Positions 7,657 to 16,576 of a DNA stretch of 64,000 nucleotides are shown here, piece by piece. Both the position numbers and the translations under genes were made by a program. This stretch comes from Bradyrhizobium sp. 149 (GTDB lineage Bacteria; Pseudomonadota; Alphaproteobacteria; Rhizobiales; Xanthobacteraceae), in contig NZ_JADPKK010000022.1 of assembly GCF_023073915.1 (NCBI RefSeq), forward strand, positions 2,046,001-2,110,000. Direction: 5' to 3'. Under the pieces are notes generated by a model. It was given only the letters and a program-made list of their open reading frames with translations. It made no database searches and was not told the DNA's origin. Positions within the stretch are counted from its first letter, which is position 1. Every line of letters starts with the position of its first letter.

Positions 7657-9441
7657 ATGCACAAGCCGGCCCCCGCGCAGCCAAAACAGGTCGCAGCCGC
7701 ACCATCCGGATTGCTGGCTCCCGATACCACCGGCATGAATTTCTACCGCGCCGATCCCGCGGTCACCGACCTGCTGCGCATTCATCTGCCGGACACGCTA
7801 TTCCGCCACATCGAGCCGCATCTCGACCGTCTCGGCGAACTCGCCGGTGGCCGTCTCGATGAGTGCGCGCGCCTCGCAGACCGGCACACGCCCATTCTGC
7901 ACCAGCGCGACAAGTTCGGCCGTGATGTGCAGTGGATCGAATATCACCCGGCTTATCGCGAGTTGGAGAATGCGGCGTTCGGAGAATTCGGCATCCATGC
8001 GCTCTCGCTCCGCAATGGCATCATGGGCTGGCCCGACAAATACCCTGTAGTGGCCAAACACGCTTTCACCTTCCTGTTCAACCAGACCGAATTCGGCATG
8101 GGCTGTCCGATCAACGTCACCGACGGTTGTGCCAAGCTGCTGGCGAATTTCGGCAGCGAGGCGCTGAAGGCGAAATATCTGGATGGCCTGACCCAGACCG
8201 ACATGAGCAAGCTGACCCAGGGCGGCCAGTTCATGACCGAGAAGGAAGGCGGCTCCGACGTCGGCACACTGACCACGACGGCCGTGCAGGAGGGCGACCG
8301 TTGGCGCCTCACCGGCGAAAAATGGTTCTGCTCGAACGCTGACGCCAAAATCGTGATGCTGCTGGCGCGCCCCGCAGGCGCCGGCCCCGGCACGCGCGGC
8401 GTCGGCCTGTTCCTGATGCCGCGCTTCCTCGACGACGGTTCGCAGAACCACTACCGGATCGTGCGCCTGAAGGACAAGCTCGGCACACGCTCGATGGCCT
8501 CAGGTGAGATCAAGCTGGAGGGCGCAATCGCCTATGCGGTCGGCAAGCTCGACCGCGGCTTCGTGCAGATGGCGGAGATGGTGAACTCGTCGCGGCTCTC
8601 GAATGGCGTCAAATCCACCGCGCTGATGCGCCGCGCCTATCATGATGCAATGACGGTTGCGAAGAACCGCGTGGTGTTCGGCAATCGCATCATCGACCTG
8701 CCGCTGGGCCGGCGCCAGATGCTGAAGATCATGCTGCCGGTCGAGCAGGCACTGTCGATGAGCTTTCTCACCGCCGATGCGCTCGATCGCGCCGAGGCCG
8801 GCAGCCAGGATGCGGCTGCGCTGCTTCGCATCCTGACCCCGATTCTGAAATTCCGCGCCACGCGCGATGCGCGAAAAGTCTGCGGCGATGCGCTCGAGAT
8901 GCGCGGCGGCATCGGCTATATCGAGGAATTCGCCACGGCCCGTCTGCTGCGCGATGCGCATCTCGGCTCGGTCTGGGAAGGCACCGGCAACATCGTCGCC
9001 ATCGATGCACTGCGACGCGCGGTCGGCCGTCACGGCGCCGAATCCGCGCTGGCGGCCGATCTGCACGCCCGGCTCGACGACAGCGCCTCCGTGCCGCAGG
9101 CCTGGCGCGACCACTTGCGCGGTCTCGTCGACCGCGCTGTCGGCTTCGCACGCGAAGTCGCGGGCAAGGCCGACAACGAATCCGATGCGCGGCGCGCCAC
9201 CAGCCTGCTCTATCATGTCGCCAGTGCCGTCGCGCTCGCCTGGGAGGCGCACCGTATTCACGATATGCGCGGCGATGCGCGAAGGCTGTTGTTGTCGCGG
9301 CTGGTGATCGATCACCGGGTGTCGCCGAGCGATCCGTTCCGGCTGACGGAAAATGCCGTGCAGCAGAAGATCGCGACACTGCTGCTCGGCGATCGCGCAG
9401 CCAGCATGAGCGAGGTTGGCGAACTGGTTCTGGCGGCGTAG
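7657..9441 (+). CDS. Acyl-CoA dehydrogenase, AidB-like
   Basis: I start at the ATG at 7657 (MHKPAPAQPKQ) because AAGAGG lies 7 bases upstream; a longer frame to 7549 has no ribosome binding site. The 594-residue length and the sequence fit large FAD-dependent acyl-CoA dehydrogenases of the AidB branch. Landmarks are TQGGQFMTEKEGGSDVGTL (flavin/substrate loop, about residues 186-204), WRLTGEKWFCSN (about 214-225), a helical C-terminal part with MRGGIGYIEE (about 415-424) and VWEGTGNI (about 439-446). It should oxidise an acyl-CoA with electrons going to ETF; in AidB-type proteins the substrate is poorly defined. The zinc alcohol dehydrogenase follows after 44 bases on the same strand, so they are probably cotranscribed. 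Confidence 0.92.
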   Translation: MHKPAPAQPKQVAAAPSGLLAPDTTGMNFYRADPAVTDLLRIHLPDTLFRHIEPHLDRLGELAGGRLDECARLADRHTPILHQRDKFGRDVQWIEYHPAYRELENAAFGEFGIHALSLRNGIMGWPDKYPVVAKHAFTFLFNQTEFGMGCPINVTDGCAKLLANFGSEALKAKYLDGLTQTDMSKLTQGGQFMTEKEGGSDVGTLTTTAVQEGDRWRLTGEKWFCSNADAKIVMLLARPAGAGPGTRGVGLFLMPRFLDDGSQNHYRIVRLKDKLGTRSMASGEIKLEGAIAYAVGKLDRGFVQMAEMVNSSRLSNGVKSTALMRRAYHDAMTVAKNRVVFGNRIIDLPLGRRQMLKIMLPVEQALSMSFLTADALDRAEAGSQDAAALLRILTPILKFRATRDARKVCGDALEMRGGIGYIEEFATARLLRDAHLGSVWEGTGNIVAIDALRRAVGRHGAESALAADLHARLDDSASVPQAWRDHLRGLVDRAVGFAREVAGKADNESDARRATSLLYHVASAVALAWEAHRIHDMRGDARRLLLSRLVIDHRVSPSDPFRLTENAVQQKIATLLLGDRAASMSEVGELVLAA

Positions 9442-9485
9442 GCTGCACCGGCGTTCAAAGCAAAAAAAGCGATAGGGAGTGCTCG

Positions 9486-10574
9486 ATGAAGGCCGCCGTC
9501 CTCCATGAAGTCAACCAGCCTCTGGTCATCGAGGATGTCAGCCTGCCGAAACCCGGCCCGCGCGAGGTCCTGATCCGGACCTCGGTCGCGGGTCTCTGCC
9601 ATTCCGATCTGCACTTCATGGAAGGCCTTTATCCGCATCCGCTGCCCGCGGTGCTCGGGCACGAGTCGGCCGGTGTCGTCGAGCAGGTCGGCTCCGACGT
9701 GACTTATGTGAAGCCCGGCGATCATGTCGTCACCTGTCTTTCGGTGTTCTGCGGCACCTGCGACAATTGCACCACGGGCCGCACGGTGCTCTGCACCGAC
9801 ACCACGGTAAAGTTGTTGCCGGGGGTCTCCAACCGGATGCAATGGTCGCGACCTGAGAAGCTGCATCAGTTTCTCAACCTCTCGTCCTTCGCCGAGCAGA
9901 TGCTGGTGCACGAGAACGCGATCGTCAAAATCCGCAAGGAGATGCCGCTCGATCTCGCCGCGCTGATCGGCTGCGGCGTCATCACCGGCTATGGCGCGGT
10001 CGTGAACACGGCGAAGGTGACGGCCGGCGAGACAGTGGCCGTGATCGGGTGCGGCGGTGTCGGCATGGCTGCGATCAACGGCGCGCAGATTGCGGGCGCC
10101 GGCCGCATCATTGCCATCGACACCAACCCGGCAAAACTCCAGCTCGCGACCAAGCTGGGGGCAACCGACATCATCAACCCGGCCGACGGCGACGTGGTGA
10201 AGCAGGTGCGCGATCTCACCAATGGCGGCGTGCATCACTCCTTCGAGGTGCTCGGCCGCAAGGAGACCGCCGAGCAGGCCTTCGCCATGCTCGCCTCGGG
10301 AGGCACGGCCACCATCGTCGGCATGATTCCGTTCGGTCAGAAGATCGAGCTGCACGGCTTCGACTTCCTGCGCGAGCGCAGGATTCAGGGCTCATCGATG
10401 GGCTCGAACCATTTTCGCGTCGACATGCCGCGGCTGGTGGATTTCTACCTGCGCGGCCGGCTGCACCTGGAAGACTGGATCTCGGCCAAGCTGAAGCTCT
10501 CCGAGATCAACGAAGGTTTTGCCGACATGAAAGCGGGCAAGACGCTGCGCAGCGTCATCATGTTTGACAGCTGA
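9486..10574 (+). CDS. Zinc-dependent alcohol dehydrogenase (MDR superfamily)
   Basis: The protein is 362 residues. Catalytic zinc ligands are visible in GLCHSD (Cys about 38), GHES (His about 59) and LIGCGV (Cys about 163). The structural zinc lobe CGTCDNCTTGRTVLC (about 91-105) has the C-x2-C-x2-C-x7-C spacing of class III-like enzymes. The NAD-binding motif is VIGCGGVGMAAI (about 183-194), and the acid IDTN after it favours NAD over NADP. AGGGAG precedes the ATG. It follows the acyl-CoA dehydrogenase closely. It probably interconverts an alcohol and aldehyde; substrate unknown. Confidence 0.92.
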   Translation: MKAAVLHEVNQPLVIEDVSLPKPGPREVLIRTSVAGLCHSDLHFMEGLYPHPLPAVLGHESAGVVEQVGSDVTYVKPGDHVVTCLSVFCGTCDNCTTGRTVLCTDTTVKLLPGVSNRMQWSRPEKLHQFLNLSSFAEQMLVHENAIVKIRKEMPLDLAALIGCGVITGYGAVVNTAKVTAGETVAVIGCGGVGMAAINGAQIAGAGRIIAIDTNPAKLQLATKLGATDIINPADGDVVKQVRDLTNGGVHHSFEVLGRKETAEQAFAMLASGGTATIVGMIPFGQKIELHGFDFLRERRIQGSSMGSNHFRVDMPRLVDFYLRGRLHLEDWISAKLKLSEINEGFADMKAGKTLRSVIMFDS

Positions 10575-10603
10575 TTGCTGGATGAGGCGGGACGCCCAGG
10601 ATT

Positions 10604-12061
10604 TCATCCCGAAAAATCGAGGCCGGAGACACGCCGATCGCCGGCGAGTTGGGGTTGAGGCAACCGGTCCGGGCCGTCGGCCAAGTCGCCATGCGACTCT
10701 TTCAGGAGCAGCAGCGCCGCAGCTGTGACGAGACCCGTGGTGAGCAGGTACACGGGGGATATGTTCCAACCGGGCCCCTCGAAGACCAGGTAGGAGAACA
10801 ATCCCGCGGTCGACACGATGAAGCCGAGCCAGGCAAGCCTCGGAAAGCGAAATCCGCGTCCGCCGCGCCAAAGATCAAGCACGAGGTAGAACACGAGAAG
10901 GCTGTTGCAGAGTGCCGCCGGCAGCACGCCCAGGACAATTCCACTTTCGAACGCGAGATAGGATAAGACGCCGTCGACCTGAGCAATCACCGCGACGGGC
11001 AAATAGCGCGGATTGAGGCAGGCCAGGGCGATGGACGCAAGTTCGAACGCGTAGAAATACCGCTCGTGCATCTTCGGGAGCAGGTACGGCATGAGCATGA
11101 GCGATACACAGGCGGCGAGCAGAATAAACTCCGGCCCTGCCCGACGAGAGCGCGCGATGAAGATCGACAAGGCGAGCCCACTCGCCGCCGCGAGCACCAG
11201 CCCGGCGACGATTCCGATCGCGTAAGGCGTTCCCCCAGCCAACACCCAGATGTTCGCTGCATTCATGGTGAGGCGATGGTAAGTGTGAGCTTGGTCCAGA
11301 TAGACCCCGAACACGGAGATCAAGGATCTGCCGGCGACGAGAACCGGAATGGCAAGGACCATATAGATCCCGGGAATAGCGGCGAGCCATGCCACGTGCA
11401 TCCTGCGGCGCAGAATCATACCGAGCACGAAGGGTCCCAGGAATACGCCCTGAGCCTTCACCGAAAAGGCCACCCCAAATGACACAATGCCATTTCGGTC
11501 CCGCATGAACAGCGCCACGGAAACCAGCGTGAAGAAGGTCCAGATCGAATCAACCTGTCCCCACACTGCGCCGTTGAAGATCACCGTCGGCGCAAGCCAA
11601 ACAGCGCAGAAGGCCAGGGAGGCGCGCAATGGCACCTTTGTAGCTCGCCAGACGATCTGGGCCACAGCGATCGCGCAGCCTAACTCGAATACTGCCGAGA
11701 TCGCTTTCACGAGGGAAAGTGGCTGGCCTAGCCAATCAAATCGGGCGGCAATCAGCAGGAGGTAGCTGTAAAACGGAGTATAGCCGGTAAAAGCTTCGGC
11801 CAGCCCACCAAGGCCGTGATCGCGAGCAAAGACATACCAGGGGATCGCATACTGAATGGCGTCCTCGGTGGCGTGCTTCCGGGCGAAGTAGCGGAGCGCA
11901 AGGCCCACAAGTCCGCATCCGATCGCGACCGCAATTGCAAGCCGCCAACTCTTTGCCAGCGTCTTGTCCGGGTCGCCGCCACGACCCGGCCCGCGGATCT
12001 CGTCGATTCCAACCATTTCTTTTGTCACGCAATCACTCATGCGGGATTTGTGCGTGACCAT
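10604..12061 (-). CDS. GT-C-type integral membrane glycosyltransferase
   Basis: This is a polytopic membrane protein of up to 485 residues with about ten hydrophobic segments. The early loop ATEDAIQYAIPWYVF carries the acidic residues expected in the first periplasmic loop of GT-C enzymes. VWGQVDSIWTFF (about 163-174) and LLPKMHERYFYAFE (about 335-348) match lipid-linked-sugar mannosyl/glucosyltransferase-like proteins (GT83/GT87, DUF2029 group). It likely transfers a sugar from a polyprenyl-phosphate donor to an envelope glycan. The start is unclear: ATGs at 12061, 12040 and 12016 all lack a strong ribosome binding site. It converges on the alcohol dehydrogenase with only 29 bases between. 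No polysaccharide cluster surrounds it. Confidence 0.78.
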   Translation of the reverse strand: MVTHKSRMSDCVTKEMVGIDEIRGPGRGGDPDKTLAKSWRLAIAVAIGCGLVGLALRYFARKHATEDAIQYAIPWYVFARDHGLGGLAEAFTGYTPFYSYLLLIAARFDWLGQPLSLVKAISAVFELGCAIAVAQIVWRATKVPLRASLAFCAVWLAPTVIFNGAVWGQVDSIWTFFTLVSVALFMRDRNGIVSFGVAFSVKAQGVFLGPFVLGMILRRRMHVAWLAAIPGIYMVLAIPVLVAGRSLISVFGVYLDQAHTYHRLTMNAANIWVLAGGTPYAIGIVAGLVLAAASGLALSIFIARSRRAGPEFILLAACVSLMLMPYLLPKMHERYFYAFELASIALACLNPRYLPVAVIAQVDGVLSYLAFESGIVLGVLPAALCNSLLVFYLVLDLWRGGRGFRFPRLAWLGFIVSTAGLFSYLVFEGPGWNISPVYLLTTGLVTAAALLLLKESHGDLADGPDRLPQPQLAGDRRVSGLDFSG

Positions 12062-12395
12062 CGGCGACCACCGGAGGGGGCCATGAAATCAGAAACCGTT
12101 GGATTCCGGGATCCCGGACGCGGTTGGTTTTCTTTTGCGCTCCGTCAAACACTGAGGCAATCCAGGCTTCGCGCGCGTCCATAGTGACTTCTTTAAGATG
12201 GAAAAGCCTCTGAGGCTCCATGTTCGCGATCTAACCTCTACGGGTAATCAATTCATGGCTGTATAACGCCCCGCTTTGCATGTCTTAAGATTGCTGCGAA
12301 ACGATTGTTTGGTTAGCGAATGCTTTAGAGGAACTAAAGCGCGATGAATTGCTCCGAGCAAGTTCCGGGGCGTGACGGCGGAGGATGGAGCGGCA
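12062..12395. other. Gene-poor intergenic stretch
   Basis: I see no gene I can support in these 334 bases. There is a short perfect dyad AGCCTC-T-GAGGCT at 12205-12217 and a locally AT-rich tract at about 12185-12350. A 62-codon minus-strand frame (12033-12221) exists but lacks a ribosome binding site and any family likeness. The region would hold the promoter of the glycosyltransferase gene. Confidence 0.5.
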
Positions 12396-12671
12396 CTACC
12401 GCTGCAAATGTCGCGTAAAGATCCGCACCACATGACCCCTGACCCGCGGCGCCTCGTCGTAGAGGTCTGACGCGATCCGCTCGATGGTCTCGCGCAGGGA
12501 CATGAACTGCGCCTGCCGCGCACTGCTTTCGGTGCCCTGCATGCCCGCAAGCTCGTCCATCGCGGCGTCACTGATCTGGCACTGCACGAGCTCGCTATCG
12601 CTCAGCATGGTGAAGCGAAAGGCAAGCCGTTCGAGATCATGGCCAATGATCTTGTCGCGCATGAGTGGCAT
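12396..12671 (-). CDS. Small DUF1488-like protein
   Basis: This is a 91-residue soluble protein. Its core FRFTMLSDSELVQCQISDAA (about 18-37) followed by a helical tail (LRETIERIASDLYDEAPRVRG) resembles DUF1488-type proteins found widely in rhizobia, whose function is not known. The ATG at 12671 and another at 12662 are both possible; neither has a strong ribosome binding site. It stands alone. Family assignment is by likeness only. Confidence 0.6.
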   Translation of the reverse strand: MPLMRDKIIGHDLERLAFRFTMLSDSELVQCQISDAAMDELAGMQGTESSARQAQFMSLRETIERIASDLYDEAPRVRGHVVRIFTRHLQR

Positions 12672-12827
12672 CAGATTGTCCCGTTCGCCCCCGGACGGAC
12701 AATGCTGAAAATCTGGCGCGTTGTCACCATGCGCGGGGTGCGTTAGCCGAACGCGTAGCCACCCTCTTGTCCCGAGCCGTCGCCCGAAATAGTGCGGATT
12801 ACGCTTCGCTAACCCCGCCCTACGTTC

Positions 12828-13433
12828 TCAATAGATGAGAGCCGTGCCAGTAGGTTTGTCCAGCGCGATCGCCAGAGACTTGTACTCTTCGCAATCGCGG
12901 CCGCAGATCGTGGCGATACGACTTAGGTGATACATCGCCTGCTCGCGGTTGCCCTGCTCGAGCTGCCAGAGGCCGTAATACTGCCAGGTCAGCACGTGAT
13001 TGGGGTCGGCCTTCAGCGCGCGCTCGTACCAGATCTGCGACTGCTTGTAGTCGCCGAGCTTGCGATAGGAGTAGCCGATGAGGTTGGCGACATTCGGATG
13101 ATCGTCATGGTCCAGCGCTTTCAACTGCTCGATCGCAGCCGCGTAGTCGTTGCGCTGGTAGATCGTGTCATAGGCCACACGGTAGCCGGTCGCGAATGCA
13201 GGATCGTCGATGCGCGACTGGTTGTTTGGCTTCCTGCCTTTCTGGGTTGCCTTCGGGTTGGAACGTTTCGGGTAGGCTGGCTGCGCTTTCTGGTCCGAAT
13301 AAGCGCCCGCATAGGGATCGGTGGAACTGGCGCCACCGCCGCCACCGCCGCCTCCGGCGGCCAGCACAGGTGAAGCGAACAACGCCGCTGCGAGCATTCC
13401 CGGCACGACAAATTTGATGGTCGCTGTGATCAT
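12828..13433 (-). CDS. Exported TPR protein
   Basis: I start at the ATG at 13433 because AGGAGG lies 5 bases upstream and the product then opens with a signal peptide (MITATIKFVVPGMLAAALF...VLA). The mature protein has a Gly-rich stretch (AAGGGGGGGGASS), a basic Pro/Lys linker (about 40-70) and about three tetratricopeptide units (YDTIYQRNDYAAAIEQLKAL, NLIGYSYRKLGDYKQSQIWY, YYGLWQLEQGNREQAMYHL). It is probably periplasmic and acts as a binding scaffold. A Cys pair (ICGRDC) near the end could form a disulfide. Its partner is not evident. Confidence 0.83.
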   Translation of the reverse strand: MITATIKFVVPGMLAAALFASPVLAAGGGGGGGGASSTDPYAGAYSDQKAQPAYPKRSNPKATQKGRKPNNQSRIDDPAFATGYRVAYDTIYQRNDYAAAIEQLKALDHDDHPNVANLIGYSYRKLGDYKQSQIWYERALKADPNHVLTWQYYGLWQLEQGNREQAMYHLSRIATICGRDCEEYKSLAIALDKPTGTALIY

Positions 13434-13587
13434 TGCTGCCTCCTGTTTCCGCCAACCCAACCCCAGACGACGTGATAACCCTGCTCCGATGGCGATATTC
13501 CGGAATGCTTGCGTTCTCACGGAGACGTCAGCGTCGTGCATGCGACAGTCCTGCTGCCAGATCCTGCCGGCAGGTGGGAGGGACGCG

Positions 13588-15066
13588 CTACTGGAACGCG
13601 ACTTCGGCGAAACTGCGAAGCTTTCGCGAATGCAGCCGCTCGGATTCCTGCTGCTTGAGCCGTTCCAGCGCCTTCAGGCCGATCTCGAGATGCTGACCGA
13701 CGCGCCGGCGGTAGAATTCGCTGGCCATGCCCGCGAGCTTGATCTCGCCGTGCAGCGGCTTGTCAGAGACACACAGCAGCGTGCCGTAGGGGACGCGAAA
13801 ACGGTAGCCGTTGGCGGCAATCGCGGCTGATTCCATATCGAGCGCAACTGCGCGCGATTGCGACAAGCGGCGAATGACATCGGGGCCGCTGATCTCCCAA
13901 TTGCGGTTGTCGACGCTCGCGACGGTGCCGGTACGCATCAGGCGCTTGAGCTCGAAACCTTCGAGCCCGGTGACGTCCTCGACCGCCTCCTCGAGCGCCA
14001 CCTGCATCTCCGCGAGCGCCGGGATCGGCACCCACAGCGGCAACTCTCGATCGAGCACATGGTCCTCGCGTACGTAACCATGCGCAAGGACGTAGTCGCC
14101 GAGCCGCTGTGTGTTGCGCAGGCCGGCGCAATGGCCGAGCATCAGCCAGGCATGGGGTCGCAGCACGGCAACATGGTCGGTGACGTTGCGCGCGTTGGAC
14201 GGGCCGGTGCCGATGTTGATCAGGGTGATGCCGCGATAGCCGGGCGCGACCAGGTGAAAGGCCGGCATCTGCGGCGTGCGCGCGGGCGCAACGCCCGTCG
14301 TCGCGCCGCCGCTGCGCGTGATCACATTGCCAGGAGCGACGAAAGCTTCGAGGCCGGCCTCGCCCGCCTGAAGCCGCTGCTGGCAGAGCTGCGCGAAGGC
14401 GTCGACATAGAACTGGTAGTTGGTGAAGATCACGAAATTCTGGAAGTATTCAGGATCCGTGCCCGTGTAGTGGTAGAGCCGGCGCAGCGAGTAGTCGACG
14501 CGGGCCGCCCGAAACAGGGACAGCGGCTCAGGCGCGCCGGGCTGGAGCTCGAAAGTGCCGTCGGCGATGGCATCGTCCATGGTGGCCAGATCAGGCACGT
14601 CGAACGCATCGCGCAGCGATCGCGTGACGGCGGAATTCTCGCTGGTGGTGATGGCGGCTTCGATGTTGATGTCGCGGCGATAGGCGAAGTGAACGGGGAT
14701 CGGTTCGCTGGACTCGCCGATTTCGACCGGGACGCCGTGGTTCTGAATCAACAGTCCGATCTGCTCGGTGAGATAAGTCCGGAACAGATCCGGGCGCGTC
14801 ACGCTGGTCTCGTGCACCCCGGGCCGGGCGACGAAACCGTAGGCGAGACGCGAATCCAGCCGCGCATGCGTCGCGGTGGTGACACGGACAAAGGGATAGA
14901 AGGCCCGCACCCGCGTCGTGATTGCTTCGCCGTTGACGTAGGCTTCGAACCGGTCGCGCAGGAACTTTGTGTTGCGCTCGTAGATCTCTTCGAGGTGGGC
15001 GACGGCGAGGCCAGCGTCGGAGAAGGATTCGGTGGCGACGGAGGATGGGGTCTGGATGGATTGCAT
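13588..15066 (-). CDS. amn: AMP nucleosidase
   Basis: This 492-residue protein should hydrolyse AMP to adenine and ribose 5-phosphate in the cytoplasm. The N-terminal half (VRVTTATHARLDSRLAYGFV) is the regulatory domain specific to Amn. The C-terminal half is the nucleoside-phosphorylase-like catalytic domain: INIGTGPSNARNVTDH (phosphate-binding loop, about 280-295), GHCAGLR (about 308-314), and ALDMESAAIAANGYRFRVPYG (about 414-434), whose Asp/Glu contact the ribose and base. The length matches proteobacterial Amn. It has no obvious operon partner; a palindromic repeat follows its start region upstream at 15136. Confidence 0.92.
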   Translation of the reverse strand: MQSIQTPSSVATESFSDAGLAVAHLEEIYERNTKFLRDRFEAYVNGEAITTRVRAFYPFVRVTTATHARLDSRLAYGFVARPGVHETSVTRPDLFRTYLTEQIGLLIQNHGVPVEIGESSEPIPVHFAYRRDINIEAAITTSENSAVTRSLRDAFDVPDLATMDDAIADGTFELQPGAPEPLSLFRAARVDYSLRRLYHYTGTDPEYFQNFVIFTNYQFYVDAFAQLCQQRLQAGEAGLEAFVAPGNVITRSGGATTGVAPARTPQMPAFHLVAPGYRGITLINIGTGPSNARNVTDHVAVLRPHAWLMLGHCAGLRNTQRLGDYVLAHGYVREDHVLDRELPLWVPIPALAEMQVALEEAVEDVTGLEGFELKRLMRTGTVASVDNRNWEISGPDVIRRLSQSRAVALDMESAAIAANGYRFRVPYGTLLCVSDKPLHGEIKLAGMASEFYRRRVGQHLEIGLKALERLKQQESERLHSRKLRSFAEVAFQ

Positions 15067-15135
15067 TGTTCGACGCCGGGTTGCTGGGGCTGGATCGAAC
15101 TATAGCAAGAAAACTAAAGCAAGAAAGAAGCCGCC

Positions 15136-15216
15136 CGTCATTGCGAGCGTAGCGAAGCAATCCAGAAATCTTGCCGCGGAGGCAACCTGGATTGCTTCGC
15201 TACGCTCGCAATGACG
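15136..15216. repeat. Rhizobial palindromic repeat, copy 2
   Basis: An 81-base inverted repeat beginning CGTCATTGCGAGCGTAGCG and ending CGCTACGCTCGCAATGACG, with inner arms around TCCAGAAATCTTGCCGCGGA. It is a close relative of the element at 6616-6702. It lies in the gap between the start of amn and the end of the HlyD-type adaptor gene. Confidence 0.88.
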
Positions 15217-15241
15217 AGGCGAGATGCCGCGCTTTCGCGCG

Positions 15242-16576
15242 TCACTTCTCCCGGAACGCCCGCATGAACTGGTCGTGCAGCGGCTTCATCAGATAGGACA
15301 GCATGGTGCGGTCGCCGGTCTGGACGAAGGCTTCCGCCGGCATGCCGGGGATCAGCTTGGAGTCACCCAGCTTGGCGACCTCTTCTGCGGACAGCGAAAC
15401 GCGGATGGTGTAGTAGCTCTGACCGGTACGCTGGTCGGTTGTGACGTCGGGCGAGACGCGGCTGACGACGCCGTTGAGCTCCGGCGTGGTGCGCTGGTTG
15501 AAGGCGGAGAGGCGCAGCAACGTCTTCTGGCCGATCTGAAGCTTGTCGATATCGACCGGATTGACCTTGGCCTCGACCTGGAGATCGTCGGCCTGCGGCA
15601 CGATCAGCATGAGGGCGTCGCCGGCGGTGACGACGCCACCGACGGTATGCACAGTCGATTGCAGCACCATGCCGTCCTGCGGCGCGCGGATGTCGACGCG
15701 GCGAAGTTGATCCTCGGCGGCGACCTTGCGTTCGATCATTTCGCCGATCTTGTCGTTGGTCTCGCGCAGATCCTTGGAGACCTCGCTGACCATGTCCTTG
15801 TCGACCTGGATGATCTGGAGCTCGGTCTCGGTGATCTTGCCCTTGGCCTGCGCCCGCGAGGCAATGTACTGCGCGCGCTCGCCGTTAAGGCGAGCGGAAT
15901 CGCGCTCCAGCGTGGTCAGGCGCGAGATCTGCACCAGGTGCTTCTCATAGAGATCGCGGACGCCAACCAGCTCTTGCTGCACCAGCGAGATTTCCTTGTC
16001 CTTGGCGCGCTCCTGCGCAGAGAGTCCCCCGATCTCCTCGTTGAGCTGCTGGATGCGCTCGCGCAGCTGCGCCTTCTGGCCGGCGCGACCGTTGACGCGG
16101 ACGTCGAACAGCTTGGTTTCGGCGGAGAGCAACGCCTTGACGTCGGCATCATTGCTGCGATCGAGCAGCGATTGCGGAAAGTCGATACTCTCGATACCGC
16201 GCTGCTCGGCCTGGAGCCGCGCCGCGCGTGCCAGCGCCGCATCGAGGTTCTTGGTGACGATGGCGAGGTTGGCCTTGGTGACGGTGTCGTCGAGCCGCAC
16301 CACGACGTCGCCGGCCTTGACCACGTCACCGTCGTGGGCGCGCAGCTCGCCGACGACGCCGCCGGTCGGGTGCTGCACCTTCTTGACATTGGACTCCACC
16401 ACGATCTGCCCCGGCGCGATCAGCGCGCCCGAGATTTGCACGGTCGACGCCCAGCCGCCGAGGCCGACCAGGAGCACCAGCACGATCCCGAGCCCGAGCA
16501 TCAGGTGAAACCGGATCGACTCCCGCACGGTCCGCTTCGCGGCGGGCTTCGCGCCGCCAATGGCCATCGTGCTCAT
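15242..16576 (-). CDS. Type I secretion membrane-fusion (HlyD/PrsE-type) adaptor
   Basis: I start at the ATG at 16576, which overlaps the stop of the ABC exporter gene by four bases (ATGA), giving 444 residues. It has a short cytoplasmic N-terminus, one membrane segment (FHLMLGLGIVLVLLVGLGGW, about 28-47), a lipoyl-like half-motif (VKKVQHPTGGVVGELRAHDG), a long Gln/Glu-rich helical hairpin (about 130-290) and a beta-barrel C-terminus (GMPAEAFVQTGDRTMLSYLMKPL). This matches adaptors of PrtDE/PrsDE-type secretion systems that link the inner-membrane ABC exporter to TolC. No TolC gene is in the window. The giant RTX protein at 30759-39956 is a possible substrate. Confidence 0.92.
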   Translation of the reverse strand: MSTMAIGGAKPAAKRTVRESIRFHLMLGLGIVLVLLVGLGGWASTVQISGALIAPGQIVVESNVKKVQHPTGGVVGELRAHDGDVVKAGDVVVRLDDTVTKANLAIVTKNLDAALARAARLQAEQRGIESIDFPQSLLDRSNDADVKALLSAETKLFDVRVNGRAGQKAQLRERIQQLNEEIGGLSAQERAKDKEISLVQQELVGVRDLYEKHLVQISRLTTLERDSARLNGERAQYIASRAQAKGKITETELQIIQVDKDMVSEVSKDLRETNDKIGEMIERKVAAEDQLRRVDIRAPQDGMVLQSTVHTVGGVVTAGDALMLIVPQADDLQVEAKVNPVDIDKLQIGQKTLLRLSAFNQRTTPELNGVVSRVSPDVTTDQRTGQSYYTIRVSLSAEEVAKLGDSKLIPGMPAEAFVQTGDRTMLSYLMKPLHDQFMRAFREK